From: Psychrobacillus lasiicapitis
GTDB taxonomy: Bacteria; Bacillota; Bacilli; Bacillales_A; Planococcaceae
Reading direction: 5' to 3'
Assembly (NCBI RefSeq): GCF_006861795.1
Contig: NZ_VDGH01000007.1
Span: 186,001 to 250,000 of the forward strand
DNA length: 64,000 bases
Positions 61,899-64,000 of this stretch are shown here, piece by piece. Numbering within the stretch: the first letter of the stretch is position 1; each line of letters starts with the position of its first letter. The notes beneath the pieces were generated by a model. It saw only the letters and a program-made list of their open reading frames with translations. It was not told where the DNA came from and searched no databases. The position numbers and the translations under genes were made by a program.

Positions 61899-62666
61899 TT
61901 GAAAAAGAAGATTAGTTTACTTTCTATTCTTGTGTTCGCAGCCCTTGTATTAGGGGGATGTGCAGGAGTAGAAAACAAAGAGGGTACTTTTTACAATATA
62001 TTTGTTCGACCTTTTGAATTTTTGATACATTTCTTTGGTGAAATGTTCAATGGTAGCTATGGGCTAGCGATTATCGCAATCACAGTTATCATCCGTTTTG
62101 CGCTTATGCCATTAATGCTTAGAAACTATAAGCACCAGCAAGGCATGAAAGAAAAAATGGATAAATTGAAGCCAGAAATGGATGAAATTCAAAAGAAATT
62201 AAAAGAAACAAAATCTAAAGAAGAACAAATGGCTTTACAGCAAGAAATGATGGGGCTATATCGCAAACATGGTGTAAATCCATTGAATATGGGTTGTTTG
62301 CCAATGCTTATTCAAATGCCTATTGTCATGGGATTATACTTTGCTATTTCGCATTCAACAGAGATTAAAGCCCATCCATTTTTATGGTTTAACTTAGGCT
62401 CTCCTGATATCGCGATGACACTTATAGCCGGAGCAGTGTATTTCATACAAGCGAAAGTATCATTATGGACAGTACCAGAACAACAAAAGCAACAAATGAA
62501 GATGATGATTTATATTTCTCCTATTATGATCATGTTCATCTCGTTCAGCTCAATGGCAGCATTGCCACTTTACTGGGCAGTTGGTGGGCTTTTATTAATA
62601 TTCCAAACATACTTAGGACGAAAATTCTATTCTAATCATCCAGAGAAAGCGAAAGAATCAGTATAA
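61899..62666 (+). CDS. yidC2: Membrane protein insertase YidC2 (OxaA2/YqjG-like)
   Basis: Inserts and folds membrane proteins. It is a lipoprotein of about 255 residues with lipobox LGGC, five membrane helices, and the conserved hydrophilic-groove Arg in ITVIIRFALMPL. A positively charged coiled-coil loop follows (about 95-130: KEKMDKLKPEMDEIQKKLKE), then NPLNMGCLPMLIQMPI. TTG 61899 after AGGTGA is preferred over GTG 61890. In B. subtilis yqjG is controlled by the MifM arrest peptide; no such leader ORF is visible here. Confidence 0.92.
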   Translation: MKKKISLLSILVFAALVLGGCAGVENKEGTFYNIFVRPFEFLIHFFGEMFNGSYGLAIIAITVIIRFALMPLMLRNYKHQQGMKEKMDKLKPEMDEIQKKLKETKSKEEQMALQQEMMGLYRKHGVNPLNMGCLPMLIQMPIVMGLYFAISHSTEIKAHPFLWFNLGSPDIAMTLIAGAVYFIQAKVSLWTVPEQQKQQMKMMIYISPIMIMFISFSSMAALPLYWAVGGLLLIFQTYLGRKFYSNHPEKAKESV

Positions 62667-62697
62667 AAAACGAAGCTTCTATAGCTTCGTTTTTTCT
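62665..62697 (+). terminator. Terminator after yidC2
   Basis: AAAAAACGAAGCT pairs with AGCTTCGTTTTTT (62683-62695). Confidence 0.9.
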
Positions 62698-62712
62698 TGT
62701 GAGGTGTATGCA

Positions 62713-62958
62713 ATGAAAAGAAATTGGATTTTTGGTGTTTTAATTGTAGGAGCAGCAATTACTGCCTTAGTGTTTATCGTCCTAGGTAATTTAAATTTAG
62801 CAGTTTTATTTATGACAGCTATTTTTGCACTTAGTAATGGCTACCGAGCAATCAGTTTTAAAGAAAAAGGATTTCCACGTGAGGCAAAGTGGATGAGGAC
62901 CATGGCGATTATCTTTACTGTTCTGTTTTTTGTCGTGTTAGGATTAATACTATTTTAA
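62713..62958 (+). CDS. Small three-helix membrane protein
   Basis: A protein of 81 residues from ATG 62713 (GAGGTG upstream). It has hydrophobic segments at about 5-24, 27-42 and 60-80, with a basic/charged loop SFKEKGFPREAKWMR between the second and third. I do not recognise the family. Its gene sits between two terminators, so it is probably transcribed alone or by read-through from yidC2. Confidence 0.65.
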   Translation: MKRNWIFGVLIVGAAITALVFIVLGNLNLAVLFMTAIFALSNGYRAISFKEKGFPREAKWMRTMAIIFTVLFFVVLGLILF

Positions 62959-62996
62959 AAATGCGTTTACCTGAGAAAGGTAGACGTATTTTTTAA
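62959..62996 (+). terminator. Terminator after the small three-helix membrane gene
   Basis: 62959-62972 pairs with 62978-62991 (with wobble pairs), followed by a T-run. Confidence 0.8.
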
Positions 62997-63079
62997 TTAA
63001 AGGAAGATAGTCTAGCGAATTATTCAGGAAAAAATGGTAAACTAGAAGTATCGTTAGTGGAAAGAAGGAAGACGAGTAC

Positions 63080-63904
63080 ATGAAGTCAAGATATAGTATG
63101 TTGCAAAAAAAGAAAAGAAAATGGCCTTATATTGTTTCAGGATCTATTTTAGGCGTTTTAATAGTGGCAGTTGTCGGGTGGATTTGGTGGAATGACTGGG
63201 ATATAGATAAAAGTATAGCTGCATTAGGAATTTCCCTTAAAACAGAGGAGTCTGTTCCTGTAGAAGAAAAACCTGTAGAAGAACCGGTAGAAGAAGAACC
63301 AGTGGTAGAAACCCCAACTGTTGTGGAACCTGAAGTTGATATGTCAGGAGCAAAAGGGTATGTGGGCAACGAAACATTGCCGGCAGAACCAACTTATGTG
63401 GAAGGGATATTGATTGCAAGTAAAAAATATCCATTACCATCTACTTATGCACCAGGGGAAAGCAAGGAAGCAAGAGCAGCTTTTGAGGAAATGGCAGCAG
63501 AAGCAAAACTTTCTGGTTATGAACTGGTTGCATTTAGTACGTATCGTTCGTTTGAATATCAAACAACTTTATATGAAAAGTATGTAAGTAACGATGGTCA
63601 AGAGGCAGCCGATCGCTATAGCGCTAGACCGGGATATTCTGAGCATCAAACAGGACTTGCTTTCGATATAGGAGAAAAGCATTTTGAACAACATTTTGCT
63701 AGAGAGAGCTTCGGAGAAACAGAAGCTGGCAAATGGGTGGCTGCCAACGCCTATAAATATGGTTTTATCATGCGCTATCCAAATGGAAAAGAAAAAATTA
63801 CTGGTTATATGTACGAACCATGGCATTTCCGATATGTAGGTAAAGAGCTTGCCCCAAAGGTTTTTGAAGCAGGAATAACGTTAGAAGAATATTTCAACTT
63901 ATAA
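63080..63904 (+). CDS. D,D/L,D-carboxypeptidase of the VanY/LdcB family
   Basis: A membrane-anchored peptidoglycan carboxypeptidase of 274 residues. It has an N-terminal basic tail and one membrane helix (about 16-38), a Pro/Glu/Val-rich linker (about 58-90, repeats of VEEKP/VEEP type), and a VanY domain (about 110-270). Zinc ligands are His and Asp in SEHQTGLAFDIG (about 192-203) and His in EPWHFRYVG (about 251-259). It trims the terminal D-Ala from stem peptides, as YodJ or LdcB do. The RBS is GGAAGGA. Confidence 0.9.
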   Translation: MKSRYSMLQKKKRKWPYIVSGSILGVLIVAVVGWIWWNDWDIDKSIAALGISLKTEESVPVEEKPVEEPVEEEPVVETPTVVEPEVDMSGAKGYVGNETLPAEPTYVEGILIASKKYPLPSTYAPGESKEARAAFEEMAAEAKLSGYELVAFSTYRSFEYQTTLYEKYVSNDGQEAADRYSARPGYSEHQTGLAFDIGEKHFEQHFARESFGETEAGKWVAANAYKYGFIMRYPNGKEKITGYMYEPWHFRYVGKELAPKVFEAGITLEEYFNL

Positions 63905-63907
63905 ATG

Positions 63908-63942
63908 AAAAGAGGTTTCCGACTTTGGAAACCTCTTTTTTA
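63908..63942 (+). terminator. Terminator after the VanY/LdcB gene
   Basis: AAAAGAGGTTTCC (63908-63920) pairs with GGAAACCTCTTTT (63927-63939), followed by T. The remaining bases to 64000 show nothing I can assign. Confidence 0.9.
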
Positions 63943-64000
63943 TAATATTGGAGATAGCAATCGAGCAAGTGATTCTTTAAACTTAATCATTTTAGTACGT

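Noticed and set aside
1-64000. Prophage, transposase, tRNA or rRNA genes
   Set aside because: No integrase, phage structural, transposase, tRNA-like cloverleaf or rRNA sequence was recognised in any frame or strand.

Overview
This window is AT-rich chromosomal DNA from a Gram-positive bacterium of the Bacillales. Gene content and style point to the Planococcaceae/Caryophanaceae side (Psychrobacillus, Lysinibacillus or Sporosarcina type). The evidence is SigV/RsiV, YclNOPQ-, YhfW-, YpuA-, CvfB-, MntR- and MhqO-like proteins very close to Bacillus subtilis families, strong AGGAGG ribosome binding sites, many TTG/GTG starts, and oligo-T intrinsic terminators after most transcription units. The genus is an inference. 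I see no rRNA, tRNA, CRISPR array, prophage or intact insertion sequence.

Layout. 1-5.5 kb: end of fumC, a PCYCGC lipoprotein, the sigV-rsiV lysozyme-stress pair with an ECF-type promoter, and a divergent MacB-like ABC exporter. 5.5-16.9 kb: SAM methyltransferase, NhaC antiporter, acyl-CoA ligase, glyoxalase-like protein, HflX, ABC exporter, DtpT peptide transporter, lipoprotein. 17.8-22 kb: a Fur-box-controlled yclNOPQ-like siderophore uptake cluster with a terminator-like hairpin in its leader. 22.5-34.3 kb: PAP2 phosphatase, cysteine-free uracil-DNA glycosylase, ZupT, thrC-thrB, NiaP, CoA-transferase, 3-methyladenine glycosylase, GNAT, the hmp/nsrR nitric oxide pair, PpaC. 35-42.6 kb: DsbA-like oxidoreductase, YhfW-like Rieske oxidoreductase, PadR plus a heterodimeric ABC exporter, small membrane proteins. 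42.8-48.7 kb: an amidohydrolase/transporter operon, YceI and HxlR (divergent), MurB. 49.2-52.9 kb: cadC-cadA and a double GNAT protein. 53-64 kb: MntR, CvfB, YpuA, an MhqO-like dioxygenase, several small membrane proteins, MFS, AraC, YidC2, and a VanY/LdcB-type carboxypeptidase.

The genes are mostly ordinary housekeeping and stress genes; the unusual material lies between them. (1) Three large elements (about 450-600 bp) with terminal inverted repeats each carry two head-to-head copies of a GC-rich unit of about 150 bp. The stems of these units show compensatory base changes between copies, which points to selection on folded structure. (2) Four intergenic arrays have a unit period of 21 bp (two helical turns), built on related TTGG-containing cores, with up to 12 units. 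(3) A second family of hairpin-rich repeat occurs in a long form (31.2-31.5 kb) and a collapsed short form (52.9 kb). (4) The siderophore operon leader looks like a Fur-regulated attenuator or small RNA. Two small membrane-protein genes (51 and 32 codons) were found that are easy to miss.
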